From positions 123,794 through 187,793 of the forward strand of contig NZ_JXOK01000010.1 of NCBI RefSeq assembly GCF_000830505.1: a stretch of DNA of 64,000 nt. The letters are read 5' to 3'. Numbering within the stretch: the first letter of the stretch is position 1; each line of letters starts with the position of its first letter. The notes below the pieces were generated by a model that searched no databases, had not been told where the DNA came from, and worked only from the letters and a program-made list of their open reading frames with translations. Origin of the DNA: Vibrio mytili. GTDB taxonomy: Bacteria; Pseudomonadota; Gammaproteobacteria; Enterobacterales; Vibrionaceae. A program made the translations under genes and the position numbers. Of this stretch, positions 28,748-40,542 are shown piece by piece.

Positions 28748-28984
28748 ATGATGCAAATTCAAGAAATCCTTGAGATCGATGAGCTTGGCAGCTCAATACT
28801 CAGCTATCAATTTAATGGTAATGAACTTTGTCGCTTAATCTGGATTAATATGGCTCAAAGTGTTGGCGCATTTGCCTTACAGACAGAAGGCTGCCTGTCA
28901 TCTCGCCGCTTCTTTGATTTATCCAAAGCCCGCCACGCTGCGTATGAATGTTCTTGGCAACTACTGGTCAAACTGGGTATTTAG
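28748..28984 (+). CDS. Small protein of unknown function
   Basis: This 78-residue soluble protein has an excellent ribosome site (GAGGGGAG at 28735-28742). It is rich in hydrophobic residues and has three Cys (LCRL, GCLS, ECSW). No known motif. It is probably cytoplasmic, as there is no signal peptide. Confidence 0.55.
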   Translation: MMQIQEILEIDELGSSILSYQFNGNELCRLIWINMAQSVGAFALQTEGCLSSRRFFDLSKARHAAYECSWQLLVKLGI

Positions 28985-29076
28985 CATTGTAGATTTGATA
29001 ATTCTGTTATGGGGCAGATTTAACGTTCGTCATCGTTAGCCTTGTTTTTAACCTCGTTGTTAACAAACTCTAGTTT

Positions 29077-29093
29077 CTCCCTAATGGAGGGAG
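29077..29093 (+). terminator. Short hairpin
   Basis: CTCCCT / AGGGAG around a 5-nt loop, followed by TTATTAT. A possible weak terminator for the preceding small gene. Confidence 0.35.
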
Positions 29094-29147
29094 TTATTAT
29101 CTGGTCTCACTTTGTAAGCGTACCCTTTTGTTGATCGCGCGTACTTC

Positions 29148-29183
29148 GTTTAATGTTCTATTACGGTTTAATGTTCTATTACG
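29148..29183. repeat. Perfect tandem duplication, 18 bp x 2
   Basis: GTTTAATGTTCTATTACG occurs twice with no gap, 63 bp before the DUF1439 lipoprotein gene. Confidence 0.85.
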
Positions 29184-29245
29184 ATCTGTTTCGCGCATGA
29201 TAGACTGCATGTACTATGCAGCGGATATTTGTGAGCGAATGAGCG

Positions 29246-29833
29246 ATGATGCAATACAGAGTGAAAGCTATATTTAGAACGTTTTTTGTCTCGGTCGTTG
29301 TCTTGATCGTCAATGGTTGTGCCAGTTTGAACAGCTGTGTGGGTTATTGCATATCCGAACAGGACATGGATCAATATTTAGAGTCTAAGGCAGTGATCAA
29401 GCAATCCGTTGGGGTTGAGAATGTTATGTCCGCCCAAGTTTCAGTCGATGATCTTGACGTAAAGATTGGTCGTGCTGACGCTGAACGGCTTTCGATATTT
29501 GCACACACCAAAGCCAAGGTACAAATGCTAATGGCACCAAGCATGACGTTTGGATTATCCATTGAATTTAGTGCGATTCCTAAATATTCCCCAAAAACGG
29601 GCGAGATCTTCTTGCAATTTGTTCGATTAGAGCAATTTGAGGACGAAAATCACCTTCTACCACCAGAAGTCTTCAATTTACTTCAACCTGCCGCTTCAAT
29701 GATTGGCTATGCGTTGTCTAATCAACCTGTCTATCAGCTTGATAGCAAAACAGTCCAAGCGATTCTTCAGGAGTCAACCAACCCAAGCCTTGTTATCAAA
29801 AACAACCACTTGGTGATCGAAGTATCCAATTAA
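29246..29833 (+). CDS. DUF1439 lipoprotein (YceB-like)
   Basis: This 195-residue lipoprotein has a type II signal peptide with lipobox VNGC. A DUF1439-like domain follows (SISEQDMDQYL-like opening, then VDDLDVKIGRADAERLSIFA, and a long C-terminal region ending in VIKNNHLVIEVS). The fold belongs to a lipid-binding-like superfamily. Its physiological role is unclear. It stands alone upstream of sbcD. Confidence 0.75.
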   Translation: MMQYRVKAIFRTFFVSVVVLIVNGCASLNSCVGYCISEQDMDQYLESKAVIKQSVGVENVMSAQVSVDDLDVKIGRADAERLSIFAHTKAKVQMLMAPSMTFGLSIEFSAIPKYSPKTGEIFLQFVRLEQFEDENHLLPPEVFNLLQPAASMIGYALSNQPVYQLDSKTVQAILQESTNPSLVIKNNHLVIEVSN

Positions 29834-29960
29834 TCAATTCGCGTGAGCGCACGCCACAAACCACATGAAAAGCTGTCGAAGTCACGATATCCTAACAGGT
29901 ACAAACTAACCTGTGTTCAGGTATCAAAAATTCCATGTTAATGGTAGAAAGTGAATTCGA

Positions 29961-31094
29961 ATGAAGTTTATCCATACCTCAGATTGGCATCTTGGCCGAC
30001 AATTTCATAATGTCTCCTTGATTGAAGATCAACAAGCCGTCCTAGAACAGCTTATTCAGTACATCGAGAGCCATCCTGTAGACGCCGTCGTCGTGGCGGG
30101 AGATATCTACGACCGCTCTGTACCGCCGACGATCGCGATCGAGTTACTTAATCGTGTGGTTAAGCGAATCTGTACGGAACTAAACACACCGATGATTCTG
30201 ATTTCTGGCAACCATGATGGTGCCGAGCGATTGGGTTTCGGCTCTGAGCAAATGAAGCGCGCTGGTCTGCATATCATCAGTAATTTTGAAGATATGTTAA
30301 ACCCTGTCGTGATTGAAACGCCTCAATCCGGCCAAGTTGCTTTCTATGGTATGCCATATAATGATCCCGAGTTAGTCCGTTATGCTTACAAAGAGCCCGT
30401 TTCCACACACGACGAAGCGCATAAGCTCCTAGCTGAAAAAATCACCGAGCAGTTCAACCCCGAGCAAAAAAATATTCTAATCAGCCATTGCTTCGTTGAT
30501 GGCGCTATCGCATCCGATTCAGAGCGTCCACTTTCCATTGGCGGCTCAGACCGCGTAAGCCATGAGCACTTTTTAAACTTCGATTATGTTGCATTAGGTC
30601 ATTTACACCAACCACAGAAAAAGGGTGAAGATTACATCCGATATTCTGGTTCCTTGATGAAATACAGCTTTGGCGAGCAAAATCAAAAGAAAGGCTTCAC
30701 GTTGGTGGAAATCGGGCAAGAAGGGTTTATTCAATCAGAACATGTAGAACTCAGGGCTCCGCACGAAATGCGCATTATTGAAGGCGAACTCGAACAGATC
30801 ATTGAACAAGGCAAAACAGATCCAAAGAATGAAGATTACTTGCTTGTCCGTTTAATGGATAAACACGCCATATTGAACCCGATGGAAAAGCTTCGCTCCG
30901 TTTATCCCAACGTGCTGCATTTGGAAAAACCAGGAATGTTAATTGGAGTTGAGCAAGAGTTAGCTCAAGCAAAACTGGCGCGCAGTGAGATTGACATGTT
31001 TAAAGATTTCTTTGTTGAGGCGCAAGATAGCCAATTATCAAAAGAACAAGAGCATGCTATTAGCGACATCATCAAGCAACTTTCACAGCAGTAG
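29961..31094 (+). CDS. sbcD: Exonuclease SbcCD, subunit D
   Basis: This 377-residue Mre11-type nuclease has all phosphoesterase motifs: DWHLGR, AGDIYDR, SGNHDGAERL, ISHCFVDG and ALGHLHQP. With SbcC it cuts DNA hairpins and protein-blocked double-strand ends in an ATP- and Mn2+-dependent way. sbcC starts 8 bp downstream. Confidence 0.97.
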   Translation: MKFIHTSDWHLGRQFHNVSLIEDQQAVLEQLIQYIESHPVDAVVVAGDIYDRSVPPTIAIELLNRVVKRICTELNTPMILISGNHDGAERLGFGSEQMKRAGLHIISNFEDMLNPVVIETPQSGQVAFYGMPYNDPELVRYAYKEPVSTHDEAHKLLAEKITEQFNPEQKNILISHCFVDGAIASDSERPLSIGGSDRVSHEHFLNFDYVALGHLHQPQKKGEDYIRYSGSLMKYSFGEQNQKKGFTLVEIGQEGFIQSEHVELRAPHEMRIIEGELEQIIEQGKTDPKNEDYLLVRLMDKHAILNPMEKLRSVYPNVLHLEKPGMLIGVEQELAQAKLARSEIDMFKDFFVEAQDSQLSKEQEHAISDIIKQLSQQ

Positions 31095-31102
31095 GGACCG
31101 GT

Positions 31103-34100
31103 ATGAAACCGATTAAACTGACAATGCAGGCCTTTGGTCCGTTTGCGAACACTGAGACCATTGATTTTGACAAGCTTGGGCGTAATCCTCTGTTTTTGAT
31201 TAATGGTCCTACCGGCTCGGGAAAAACATCCATTTTAGATGCAATTTGTTTTGCTCTGTATGGCGAGACCACGAGTAACGAGCGGCAGGGCATACAAATG
31301 CGATGTGACTTAGCGGCTGAAGATTTACCAACGGAAGTCACTTTGGAATTTGCCTTACATGGCAAAGTGTATCGAGTGACACGCTCTCCAGAACAAGAAA
31401 CCCCCAAAGCACGCGGAGAAGGAATGACGGTGCGTAAGCACAGCGCTTCACTTTATGAATTGGGCCAAGAAGATAAACTCATCACCAGTAAAACCACGCA
31501 AGTTAAAACCGAAGTAGCGAACATTATTGGTCTCAATGAAACTCAGTTTCGCCAAGTGATGGTGTTGCCGCAGGGTAAATTTAGAGAGTTATTGCTCGCC
31601 AGTTCCAAAGAGCGAGAAGAAATCTTTGGTCAGCTATTCCAAACCGACATTTATAAAAAGATTGAGTTTGCTCTCAAGGACAAAGCCAGCGCCATCAGTA
31701 AAGCCAAGAACGAATTCGATAACCAGATTCGAGGCGCATTGCAAGTTGCAGGAGTGGCATCAGAAAACGAGTTAACCGCGCAGCGAGAAGCACTAGCTAC
31801 GCAGTTACATCAAGCGCAGGAACAAGAGCAAAGCTCATTGGCGCAATTGAATGCGGCGAAAAACGACATTCAAAAAGCAGAAGCGTTAAATAATGAGTTT
31901 AACAAGCGTGAACAAGCGAGCATTGCACTCAATCAGCATTTAAAACAAAAAGAAGCGATTTCTGTTCGTCAACAGCAATTAGAAAATGCCAAAATGGCGA
32001 GCCGAATTGAGCTTCCATACGCCGCATTACAAAATGCGATCAAACAAGTTCTGGATTTAGATAAAAAGGTCGCCGCACTCACTGAGGATCTAAACACGTC
32101 CAAAGCGGCGTTAGAAACGAAAGACGCGGCACTTAAAAATGCAAAAGAGCAGGCTGGACAAGTCCCTAAGCTGACAGAGCAGCAATACCGACTTGAAAGC
32201 ATGAAAAGTAAGTTGGTTGAAAAGGTTGACCTGGATAAAGCGATCTCTGCTGGGTTGCAACAACACAGCGAATACAAAGAAACGCTCAAAAAATACGTTG
32301 CACTGAAAGAAAAGCTTACGCAAGACGCTCAGGAAGGGCAAAAAGCGTTAGATCAAGCGCGAGTAGATGTGGCGAGTGTCGGGAGTGTTGACGCGGAGAT
32401 CAAACAACAGCAGCGTTTGATGCAAGATCTACAAAAACGAAACAGTTTGAACAAAGAGCTTGCCAAGTTAGATGAGCAAACCTCAGCGAAACAAGCGTTG
32501 GTGAGTCAAGCAAAATCAAAGTATGAACAATTACAGCGCGATGCTGATGCTATAGAGCTTAGGTGGCACAATGCGCAGGCTGCAGTACTTGCGTTACGTC
32601 TACAAACGGGGGAAATGTGTCCTGTGTGTGGTAGCACAGAACACCCAAATCCGGCTCAATTTGTGGATGAGGAAGTGACGAAAGAGCAGGTTCAGCACGC
32701 TCGTCATCAGGAGCGTGAAGCTCAAGTCGCGCTTAATAAGCTAACAAATCAATTTGACCAACATAACCATTCAATTATCCAGTACAAACAACAAATTAAA
32801 CAAGTGTTAGATGAGCTCGGAGAAAACGCGAACGTGAAAATTGATTCGCTTCAAGCGTCCATCGCAAAGCTCAACGAACGCTTACAACAACTCAACTCAA
32901 TTAACTTAGCTCAGCTTGAGCAAAACGTGAATGAGTTAAATCAGCGTTGTGTGGTTGGGGAAGGTAAGATCAATGACCTCCAAAATCAGATCGCTGCCAA
33001 CGAATCAACCCAAAAATCACATCAAGAACAGCGCACAAAATTGCTTGCTTCTCTGGATGACAAATACACTTCATTGGATAAGCTTGAACACGATATCGCC
33101 CAGATAGATAAGCAAATTGCGGACTTGAATAAGGGATTAGAGAGCGCCCAAGCTCAATCACAACAAGCGGTTGTAGATAAGTCGAATGCGGAAAGCAAGC
33201 TGACGTCCCACCAACAATGGTTGTTAGATGCCAATCAAACTCTGAGCAAGGCGCAGTCTGACTGGGAAACTGCATTGCAAGCAAGTGCGTTTGCTGATGA
33301 AGAACAGTTCCTTAACAGTAAGGCGACTGAGCAGGACGTTCAGATTTGGCAGCAAGACGTGGACGTCTTTAAGCAAACCCAAATCAAGTTAGAGCAAACC
33401 CTAGCAGACTTGAACAACGCATTGAAAGAGGTCAAAAAGCCAGACTTACAAGTGCTTAACGTTAAATTAAACACCTCTCAGCAAGCATACTTAGAAGCAA
33501 GGAACCAACTGGACTCTGTTCGATCACTGTTTGAATGTTTGGAGAAAGTCCATGCGGACATCGGAAAGTTACATGAGCAAAATACCAAGTTGGAGCAAGA
33601 GTATCGAGTCTTCGGCACGCTCTATGATGTTGCCAGTGGTAAAACGGGTAGCCGTGTGAGCTTGCACCGTTTTGTGCTTGGTGTGTTGTTAGACGATGTG
33701 TTGATTCAAGCTTCACAACGATTAAGCTTGATGAGTAAAGGGCGCTATGTTCTTGTTCGTAAGACCGATGGTTTTAAAGGTGCTGCTGGTCGTGGACTCG
33801 ATTTAATGGTTGAAGATGGCTACACCGGAAAAATGCGTGATGTCGCGACTTTATCAGGCGGGGAGTCATTTATGGCGGCCTTGGCACTAGCACTCGGCCT
33901 TTCGGATGTTGTGCAATCCTATAGTGGCGGCATTCGATTGGATACCTTATTTATTGACGAGGGCTTTGGCAGCTTAGATCCGGAATCTTTGGATCTTGCG
34001 ATTCAAACACTGGTGGACTTGCAGCAAACAGGGCGAATGATCGGTGTGATTTCCCATGTGTCGGAACTTAAGGAGCAGATGGCTGTGCGCATCGACGTCG

Positions 34101-34159
34101 AGCCTTCAAGAGTTGGGTCAAAGGTGTCCGTGAAATCCCAAGAAGTGCGAATAGAATAA
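31103..34159 (+). CDS. sbcC: Exonuclease SbcCD, subunit C
   Basis: This 1018-residue Rad50-type SMC-like ATPase has Walker A NGPTGSGKTS near the N-terminus. Long coiled coils flank a zinc-hook (CPVC near residue 510), and the C-terminal ATPase half contains LSGGESFMAALALALGL and LFIDEGFGSLD. It is full length and intact. It pairs with SbcD in replication-fork and hairpin processing. Confidence 0.97.
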   Translation: MKPIKLTMQAFGPFANTETIDFDKLGRNPLFLINGPTGSGKTSILDAICFALYGETTSNERQGIQMRCDLAAEDLPTEVTLEFALHGKVYRVTRSPEQETPKARGEGMTVRKHSASLYELGQEDKLITSKTTQVKTEVANIIGLNETQFRQVMVLPQGKFRELLLASSKEREEIFGQLFQTDIYKKIEFALKDKASAISKAKNEFDNQIRGALQVAGVASENELTAQREALATQLHQAQEQEQSSLAQLNAAKNDIQKAEALNNEFNKREQASIALNQHLKQKEAISVRQQQLENAKMASRIELPYAALQNAIKQVLDLDKKVAALTEDLNTSKAALETKDAALKNAKEQAGQVPKLTEQQYRLESMKSKLVEKVDLDKAISAGLQQHSEYKETLKKYVALKEKLTQDAQEGQKALDQARVDVASVGSVDAEIKQQQRLMQDLQKRNSLNKELAKLDEQTSAKQALVSQAKSKYEQLQRDADAIELRWHNAQAAVLALRLQTGEMCPVCGSTEHPNPAQFVDEEVTKEQVQHARHQEREAQVALNKLTNQFDQHNHSIIQYKQQIKQVLDELGENANVKIDSLQASIAKLNERLQQLNSINLAQLEQNVNELNQRCVVGEGKINDLQNQIAANESTQKSHQEQRTKLLASLDDKYTSLDKLEHDIAQIDKQIADLNKGLESAQAQSQQAVVDKSNAESKLTSHQQWLLDANQTLSKAQSDWETALQASAFADEEQFLNSKATEQDVQIWQQDVDVFKQTQIKLEQTLADLNNALKEVKKPDLQVLNVKLNTSQQAYLEARNQLDSVRSLFECLEKVHADIGKLHEQNTKLEQEYRVFGTLYDVASGKTGSRVSLHRFVLGVLLDDVLIQASQRLSLMSKGRYVLVRKTDGFKGAAGRGLDLMVEDGYTGKMRDVATLSGGESFMAALALALGLSDVVQSYSGGIRLDTLFIDEGFGSLDPESLDLAIQTLVDLQQTGRMIGVISHVSELKEQMAVRIDVEPSRVGSKVSVKSQEVRIE

Positions 34160-34211
34160 GTTAACTGTGTAATGCGAAAAGAAGAGAGTTGTAGATCGTA
34201 AGCATCGGAAA

Positions 34212-34272
34212 AGCCGCTGAATTTGAAGTGACTCCATAAAGTTGGACATTTCTGTTCAGCGGCTCTTTGTTT
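34212..34272 (+). terminator. Long-loop hairpin after sbcC
   Basis: Perfect 10-bp arms AGCCGCTGAA (34212-34221) and TTCAGCGGCT (34255-34264) surround a 33-nt loop, then CTTTGTTTTT. It is a probable terminator between convergent genes. Confidence 0.6.
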
Positions 34273-34302
34273 TTACTCATTCGGAACGAAACTAACTGGC
34301 GA

Positions 34303-35751
<1,449 letters not shown>

Positions 35752-35886
35752 TTAATTATAAAACGCACGTCAAGCGATTGCGTAGTGGTTCATAGATAAC
35801 TCTGTTTAATTTATAATGAGATAAATTAGCTGAACAAACGAAAATTTGTTGCTTATAGATTAGCTGAATTAATGTATAGGAGAGTT

Positions 35887-36795
35887 ATGGATAATAAACA
35901 GTCGTTGATTGCTAATCTGTATACGTTTAGTGTTGTCGCGAAATCGCTCAGCTTTACTCAGGCGTCAGAAGAGCTGTTTTTGACGCAAGGGGCGGTAAGC
36001 CAGCGGATTAAAAAGCTTGAAGCGGAGCTGGGGTTCAGCTTATTTGTGCGTCTTACTCGCAGACTAGAGTTAACCGAAGAGGGGCGTCGTATTCTGATGA
36101 CGCTAACGAACTCTTTCGATAATGTCTTTTCCGAAATAGAGGATATACGTTTCAATGAGCTCACCGGAGAGCTTTATATGGGGATTGCACCAACCTTCGC
36201 TCATTTATGGTTGATGCCCCGTCTCGCCGATTTTCAAAAGCGATATCCAACTCTGAACGTAAAAGTTCGCGTGAAAGCAAGTAAGCTAGACTTCCAGACT
36301 GAGCCTGTCGACCTAGCTATTTACTACGGTGACGATGTTCATCCAGACTTTTATCATCAGCGGTTGTTCGATGAGGTATTGCTGCCGGTCTGCAGCAAAG
36401 AATATGCCGAACAGTTGGGGTTCTATAAAAGTGATCAGCAATTGAAAGACGCCTGTTTTATCCACTGTACTGAGTCGCTGGAGTTTTTGTCTCCACAAGC
36501 TGAGTGGCAACAATGGTTACAGCAGACCAATCGGGATATGGATATCCTGGGGCATCATTATGTTTTTAATCATGGAGCGCTAGCGATCTCGGCAGCGATA
36601 AATTCCATGGGCATGTTGATGGGAAGGTATCATCTCGTCAAACCGCACTTAGAAAGTGGCGAGTTGGTCGCACCTTTTGAATCCATTAATTCGGGGCTAG
36701 GCTATGATCTAATCTGTCCAAAAGGACAAGAACAACGGCCGCGTTTTCAAGCCTTTCTGTCTTGGATGAATCAGCAAATCGAAGATTGCGCATGA
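35887..36795 (+). CDS. LysR-family regulator (GcvA-like)
   Basis: This 302-residue protein has a LysR HTH (VAKSLSFTQASEELFLTQGA, SQRIKKLEAELGFSLFVR) and a full effector-binding domain. ATG 35887 is supported by AGGAG 7-11 bases before it; the upstream ATG 35872 has none. It is divergent from the GH1 gene and is a candidate regulator of it. The effector is unknown. Confidence 0.88.
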   Translation: MDNKQSLIANLYTFSVVAKSLSFTQASEELFLTQGAVSQRIKKLEAELGFSLFVRLTRRLELTEEGRRILMTLTNSFDNVFSEIEDIRFNELTGELYMGIAPTFAHLWLMPRLADFQKRYPTLNVKVRVKASKLDFQTEPVDLAIYYGDDVHPDFYHQRLFDEVLLPVCSKEYAEQLGFYKSDQQLKDACFIHCTESLEFLSPQAEWQQWLQQTNRDMDILGHHYVFNHGALAISAAINSMGMLMGRYHLVKPHLESGELVAPFESINSGLGYDLICPKGQEQRPRFQAFLSWMNQQIEDCA

Positions 36796-37055
36796 CATAG
36801 TTATTGTACAAGAATCAAAGCTTACCGTAAGAGGATTCTGACGCAAAATGGGTGCCTCTTCGAGTAATCATCGCTACATGTCATGTTGAAATATGCGCAC
36901 AGCTCGACACACTCATTAAACCAGTCATAACCACTGTATTGCAGTTAGTTTCCTATACAAAAATTTATCGACGTAAATTATTATACATTTTTATTGCATA
37001 AAACCTTTCAGTGGGTAAAATTACCGCCTAGTGACAATTAATGCGGTATTGCAGC

Positions 37056-37784
37056 ATGAGTATTCAGGTAAGCGGAGTTAATAAATCCTACGGTGACACA
37101 AAGGTTCTTCACGATGTCAGTTTTAACTGTGAAAATGGTGAAACACTGGTATTGCTGGGCCCGAGTGGAGCAGGGAAGAGTTCTCTTCTGCGTGTCCTAA
37201 ACCTTCTAGAAGGTGCCGATAACGGTAAGTTAAACATCACAGGTGACGCTTTTGACTTCTCGAATGAAATTAAAGAGAAACAAGGGTTAGCGTTGCGTCG
37301 TAAGGTTGGAATGGTATTCCAGCAGTATAATTTGTGGCCACATATGACTGTGATGGAAAACTTAATCGAAGCACCAGTAAAAGTGGCCGGACTGGATAAA
37401 GGTGAAGCAAGACAGCAAGCTATGCAAATTTTGTCAACGTTGCATCTATCAGATAAAGCAGATGCGTGGCCTATGCAGCTTTCTGGTGGTCAGCAACAAC
37501 GTGTTGCGATTGCACGCGCGTTAATGATGAAACCTGAAGTGCTTCTGTTCGATGAACCCACAGCAGCCCTTGATCCTGAAATTACCAATCAAGTAGTTAA
37601 AATCATTAAAGATTTAAGTGAAACTGGTATTACACAAGTTGTGGTCACTCACGAAGTTGAATTTGCTAAGAAGATAGCAAGCCATGTCTTGTACCTTGAA
37701 AAAGGTCACATCGTTGAACATGGTACGCACGACGCATTTATTCATCCTCAAACGAATCAATTTGCGGATTACTTAAAACATTAA
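37056..37784 (+). CDS. artP: Arginine ABC transporter ATPase
   Basis: This 242-residue polar-amino-acid ABC ATPase has Walker [11 protein letters not shown]-loop [10 protein letters not shown], signature LSGGQQQR and Walker [14 protein letters not shown]. It is first in an artP-artI/J-artQ-artM order, the E. coli artPIQM arrangement. ATG 37056 ([13 protein letters not shown]) is preferred to 37041. No strong ribosome site is visible. Confidence 0.93.
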   Translation: MSIQVSGVNKSYGDTKVLHDVSFNCENGETLVLLGPSGAGKSSLLRVLNLLEGADNGKLNITGDAFDFSNEIKEKQGLALRRKVGMVFQQYNLWPHMTVMENLIEAPVKVAGLDKGEARQQAMQILSTLHLSDKADAWPMQLSGGQQQRVAIARALMMKPEVLLFDEPTAALDPEITNQVVKIIKDLSETGITQVVVTHEVEFAKKIASHVLYLEKGHIVEHGTHDAFIHPQTNQFADYLKH

Positions 37785-37876
37785 GTTTTCAGTAAATCAA
37801 TAATAGAAACAATCAATCACAGATGACCGGCTGTCATTGCGAGTGTCAGCCCAAGACATACACATGGAGTTTTGCA

Positions 37877-38607
37877 ATGAAAAAGATTCTACTAGCTTCG
37901 CTAATCGGTCTTGTATCAGCGAATGCAGCAGCACAAGACGAAATTAAATTCGCAATGGAAGCCACTTACGCGCCATTTGAATACATGGACGAGAATAACC
38001 AAATTCAAGGGTTTGATGTGGATTTGGCCAATGCGCTTTGTAAAGAAATGGAAGCGAAGTGTAGTTTTCATAACCAAGCATTCGATAGCTTGATTCCAGC
38101 ATTAAAATTCAAGCGCTATGATGCGGCTATTTCGGCAATGGACATCACCGATGCTCGTTTGGAACAAGTGAGCTTCACTCATCCTTACTATGAAAACTCT
38201 GCTGCGTTTGTCTCTGTGAAAGGCAAAGTCGCAGATAAGACTGAGTTGCAAGGTAAGCGAGTAGGTGTACAAAATGGCTCGACACACCAAAGCTACTTGA
38301 TTGATCAGCTACCAGGTGTCACTGCTGTGCCTTATTCAAGCTACCAAGATGCATTTATCGACATGAAGAATGGTCGTATCGACTCAGTATTTGGTGACAC
38401 TGCGGTGGTTGCTGAGTGGTTTAAGAAAGAAGATGGCTTAACTTACGTTGGCGATCATGTTACCAACCTAAATACTTTGGTAATGGGTTTGGTATTGCCG
38501 TCAACAAAGACAACCAAGAGCTTGTGAACAAACTGAATGCAGCCCTGAAAGCAGTTAAAGAAAACGGCAATTACGACGTTATCTTTAATAAGTACTTCGG
38601 TAAGTAA
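37877..38607 (+). pseudogene. artJ: Arginine-binding periplasmic protein, frameshifted
   Basis: A signal peptide (MKKILLASLIGLVSANAAA) precedes a family-3 solute-binding fold (FAMEATYAPFEYMDENN, GFDVDLANALC). A C is missing at 38467-38468: TNLNTLVMG should read TNPKYFGNGFGIAVNKDNQEL. Repaired length is 243 residues, ending FNKYFGK at 38607, one base before the artQ start. The ribosome site is GGAG at 37865. The gene could equally be named artI; ligand specificity for arginine is inferred from the operon. Confidence 0.92.
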
Positions 38608-38608
38608 T

Positions 38609-39298
38609 ATGGTTTTAACGGGTTACTCTTTATCACTTGTGCAAGCGAGTTGGATGACTGTCCAGCTTGCCTTTGTAAGTCTATTAGTCGGTTTGGTTCT
38701 GGCTGTGTTGTTCGCCAGTGGTGAAATGTCACGTCGAGTGTTGGTTAAATGGCCCACGACTGGCATTGTCACGATCATACGCGGTTTGCCAGAACTGTTG
38801 GTTGTGTTGTTCATTTATTTTGGTTCAACCCAAGTGCTGTTTCTGGTCACCGGAGACTTTATTGAAGTGAGCCCGTTTTTGTCTGGTGTGATTGCGTTGT
38901 CGTTGATCTTCGCTTCGTATGCTTCCCAAACATTACGCGGCGCGTTAAAAGCCGTGGGCAAAGGCCAACGGGAAGCAGCAAGTGCATTGGGGATCAGCCA
39001 AGCACATGCTTTTGTACGTATTGTGCTTCCCCAAGCCGTGAGGCACGCTCTACCGGGTTTAATGAACCAATGGTTAGTCCTATTAAAAGACACGGCATTG
39101 GTTTCTTTGATTGGTGTAACTGACCTACTCAAGCAAGCGCAGCTAACTTCTGCTGCAACGCACGAAGCGTTTACTTGGTATGCAACTGCAGCGGCGGTTT
39201 ATCTAGTGATCACGTTAGTGACTCAACGTGCTGTAAAAGTAATTGATAAGAAATTCTCAGTTCAAGGAATCAGCATGGGGCAGGAGACAGCGGCATGA
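38609..39298 (+). CDS. artQ: Arginine ABC transporter permease
   Basis: This 229-residue HisM-type permease has the EAA loop ([15 protein letters not shown]) and five expected helices. It overlaps artM by 4 bp (ATGA at 39295-39298). Confidence 0.93.
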   Translation: MVLTGYSLSLVQASWMTVQLAFVSLLVGLVLAVLFASGEMSRRVLVKWPTTGIVTIIRGLPELLVVLFIYFGSTQVLFLVTGDFIEVSPFLSGVIALSLIFASYASQTLRGALKAVGKGQREAASALGISQAHAFVRIVLPQAVRHALPGLMNQWLVLLKDTALVSLIGVTDLLKQAQLTSAATHEAFTWYATAAAVYLVITLVTQRAVKVIDKKFSVQGISMGQETAA

Positions 39299-39962
39299 AT
39301 GAACAACACATTTGGCAACTGCTTGAAGGCTAGGTACAAGCTTACAATTAACCGCTGCATCGTTGGTCGTTGGATGTGTCCTCGCATTAATGATGACACT
39401 AACGTTAATTTTACGAACGCCTATCATGCATTGGCTGAGTCGCGGGCTGATCACTTTATTTACGGGCACGCCTTTATTAGTGCAAATTTTCTTGGTGTAT
39501 TATGGTCCGGGTCAATTTGATGCCATTAAAGATAGCTTTTTGTGGACGTGGCTAAGTCAACCTTGGTTTTGTGCGATGCTAGCGTTATCGTTAAACACGG
39601 CGGCATACAGCACTCAGTTATTTAAAGGTGCCTTTAACGCGATTCCATCAGGCCAATGGCAAGCATGTCGAGCGCTTGGTATGAATAAAGCGACAACATT
39701 AAAAGTGTTGCTCCCTTACGCGATACGTCGCGCGATTCCTGCTTATTCCAATGAGGTTATTTTAGTCTTTAAAGGTACCTCTTTGGCAAGCACGATTACC
39801 ATCATGGATTTAATGGGATATGCACAGCGTATCAACGCTCAAACCTATGACACATTGACGGTATTCGGTGTTGCTGGGGCATTTTACTTGACTGTCAATG
39901 GTATTCTTACATTGGTATTCCGCCAGGTGGAAAAGAAAGCGCTGGCGTTTGAAGCCACTTAA
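39295..39962 (+). pseudogene. artM: Arginine ABC transporter permease, frameshifted at codon 13
   Basis: The start [12 protein letters not shown] runs into TAG. One extra T at 39331 continues as LGTSLQLTAASLVVGCVLAL and into the intact permease, with EAA loop PSGQWQACRALGMNKATTL. Repaired length is 222 residues. The 4-bp overlap with artQ confirms the start. Sequence error is likely, given the other breaks of the same kind. Confidence 0.9.
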
Positions 39963-39974
39963 ACTATTTATGTT

Positions 39975-40023
39975 AGCGTAACCCAAAGATATCAGCGTAA
40001 CCCAAAGATATCAGGGTAACCCA
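39975..40023. repeat. Tandem 19-bp repeat, about 2.6 copies
   Basis: AGCGTAACCCAAAGATATC is present at 39975-39993 and 39994-40012, then AGGGTAACCCA follows. It lies between artM and its terminator. Confidence 0.85.
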
Positions 40024-40034
40024 ACTCATTCTGT

Positions 40035-40075
40035 AAATGCCCCTTTTCGAGCTTGTTTTGAAAAGGGGCATTTTT
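40035..40075. terminator. Strong bidirectional terminator
   Basis: Perfect 14-bp arms AAATGCCCCTTTTC (40035-40048) and GAAAAGGGGCATTT (40060-40073), then TT. It lies between the convergent artM and UPF0303 genes. Confidence 0.9.
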
Positions 40076-40077
40076 AA

Positions 40078-40542
40078 CTAACCGAGTAAATGGTTCCTAA
40101 GAGCCTCTACCGTCAAGTTATGATCCTGCTCCGCTGGCAATCCCGATACGGTAATCGCACCAACAAGTCCGCTATCTTTAATTCGTATTGGGAAGGAACC
40201 ACCGTGTGCACAGTATTCACGTGAATCAATATGCGGAAGAGTGTCAAAATCACGTTGTTTAGAAGCATTGTAATGGCCAAGATAGTAAGAACTGTGTCCA
40301 AAGCGCAGAACGGATTGACGCTTACGCTTTGCCCAGTCTTGATTGTCTTTACTGGTGCCAGCCATGGCATAGCTAAATAGCACTTGTTCAAACGCATAGA
40401 CTTCTATGGTTACTGAAGCAGATAGTGCCTCAGCAGCGGCCTTCAGAGAACAGCCTAATTCCCACGCAATGTCATGATTGAATTGGGTTAACTGTAAGTC
40501 AGACTCTTGCTCCAATAATTCAGATAAAATATCGACACTCAT
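40078..40542 (-). CDS. UPF0303 / GlcG-like heme-degrading domain protein
   Basis: This 154-residue protein matches the UPF0303 family (related to the GlcG/HbpS fold): KRKRQSVLRFGHSSYYLGHY, then AHGGSFPIRIKDSGLVGAITVSG. The biochemical role is unproven. It is directly downstream of an oxidoreductase gene (stop 40543, start 40542), so they form an operon. Confidence 0.82.
   Translation of the reverse strand: MSVDILSELLEQESDLQLTQFNHDIAWELGCSLKAAAEALSASVTIEVYAFEQVLFSYAMAGTSKDNQDWAKRKRQSVLRFGHSSYYLGHYNASKQRDFDTLPHIDSREYCAHGGSFPIRIKDSGLVGAITVSGLPAEQDHNLTVEALRNHLLG

Noticed and set aside
34230..34256. Possible insertion-sequence end (TGACTCC ... AAGTTGGACA) inside the hairpin loop after sbcC
   Set aside because: No transposase, no matching inverted end and no target duplication were found.
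36960..37035. ArgR boxes before artP
   Set aside because: The region is AT-rich and contains TTGCATAAAA-like strings, but I cannot place two convincing paired half-sites.
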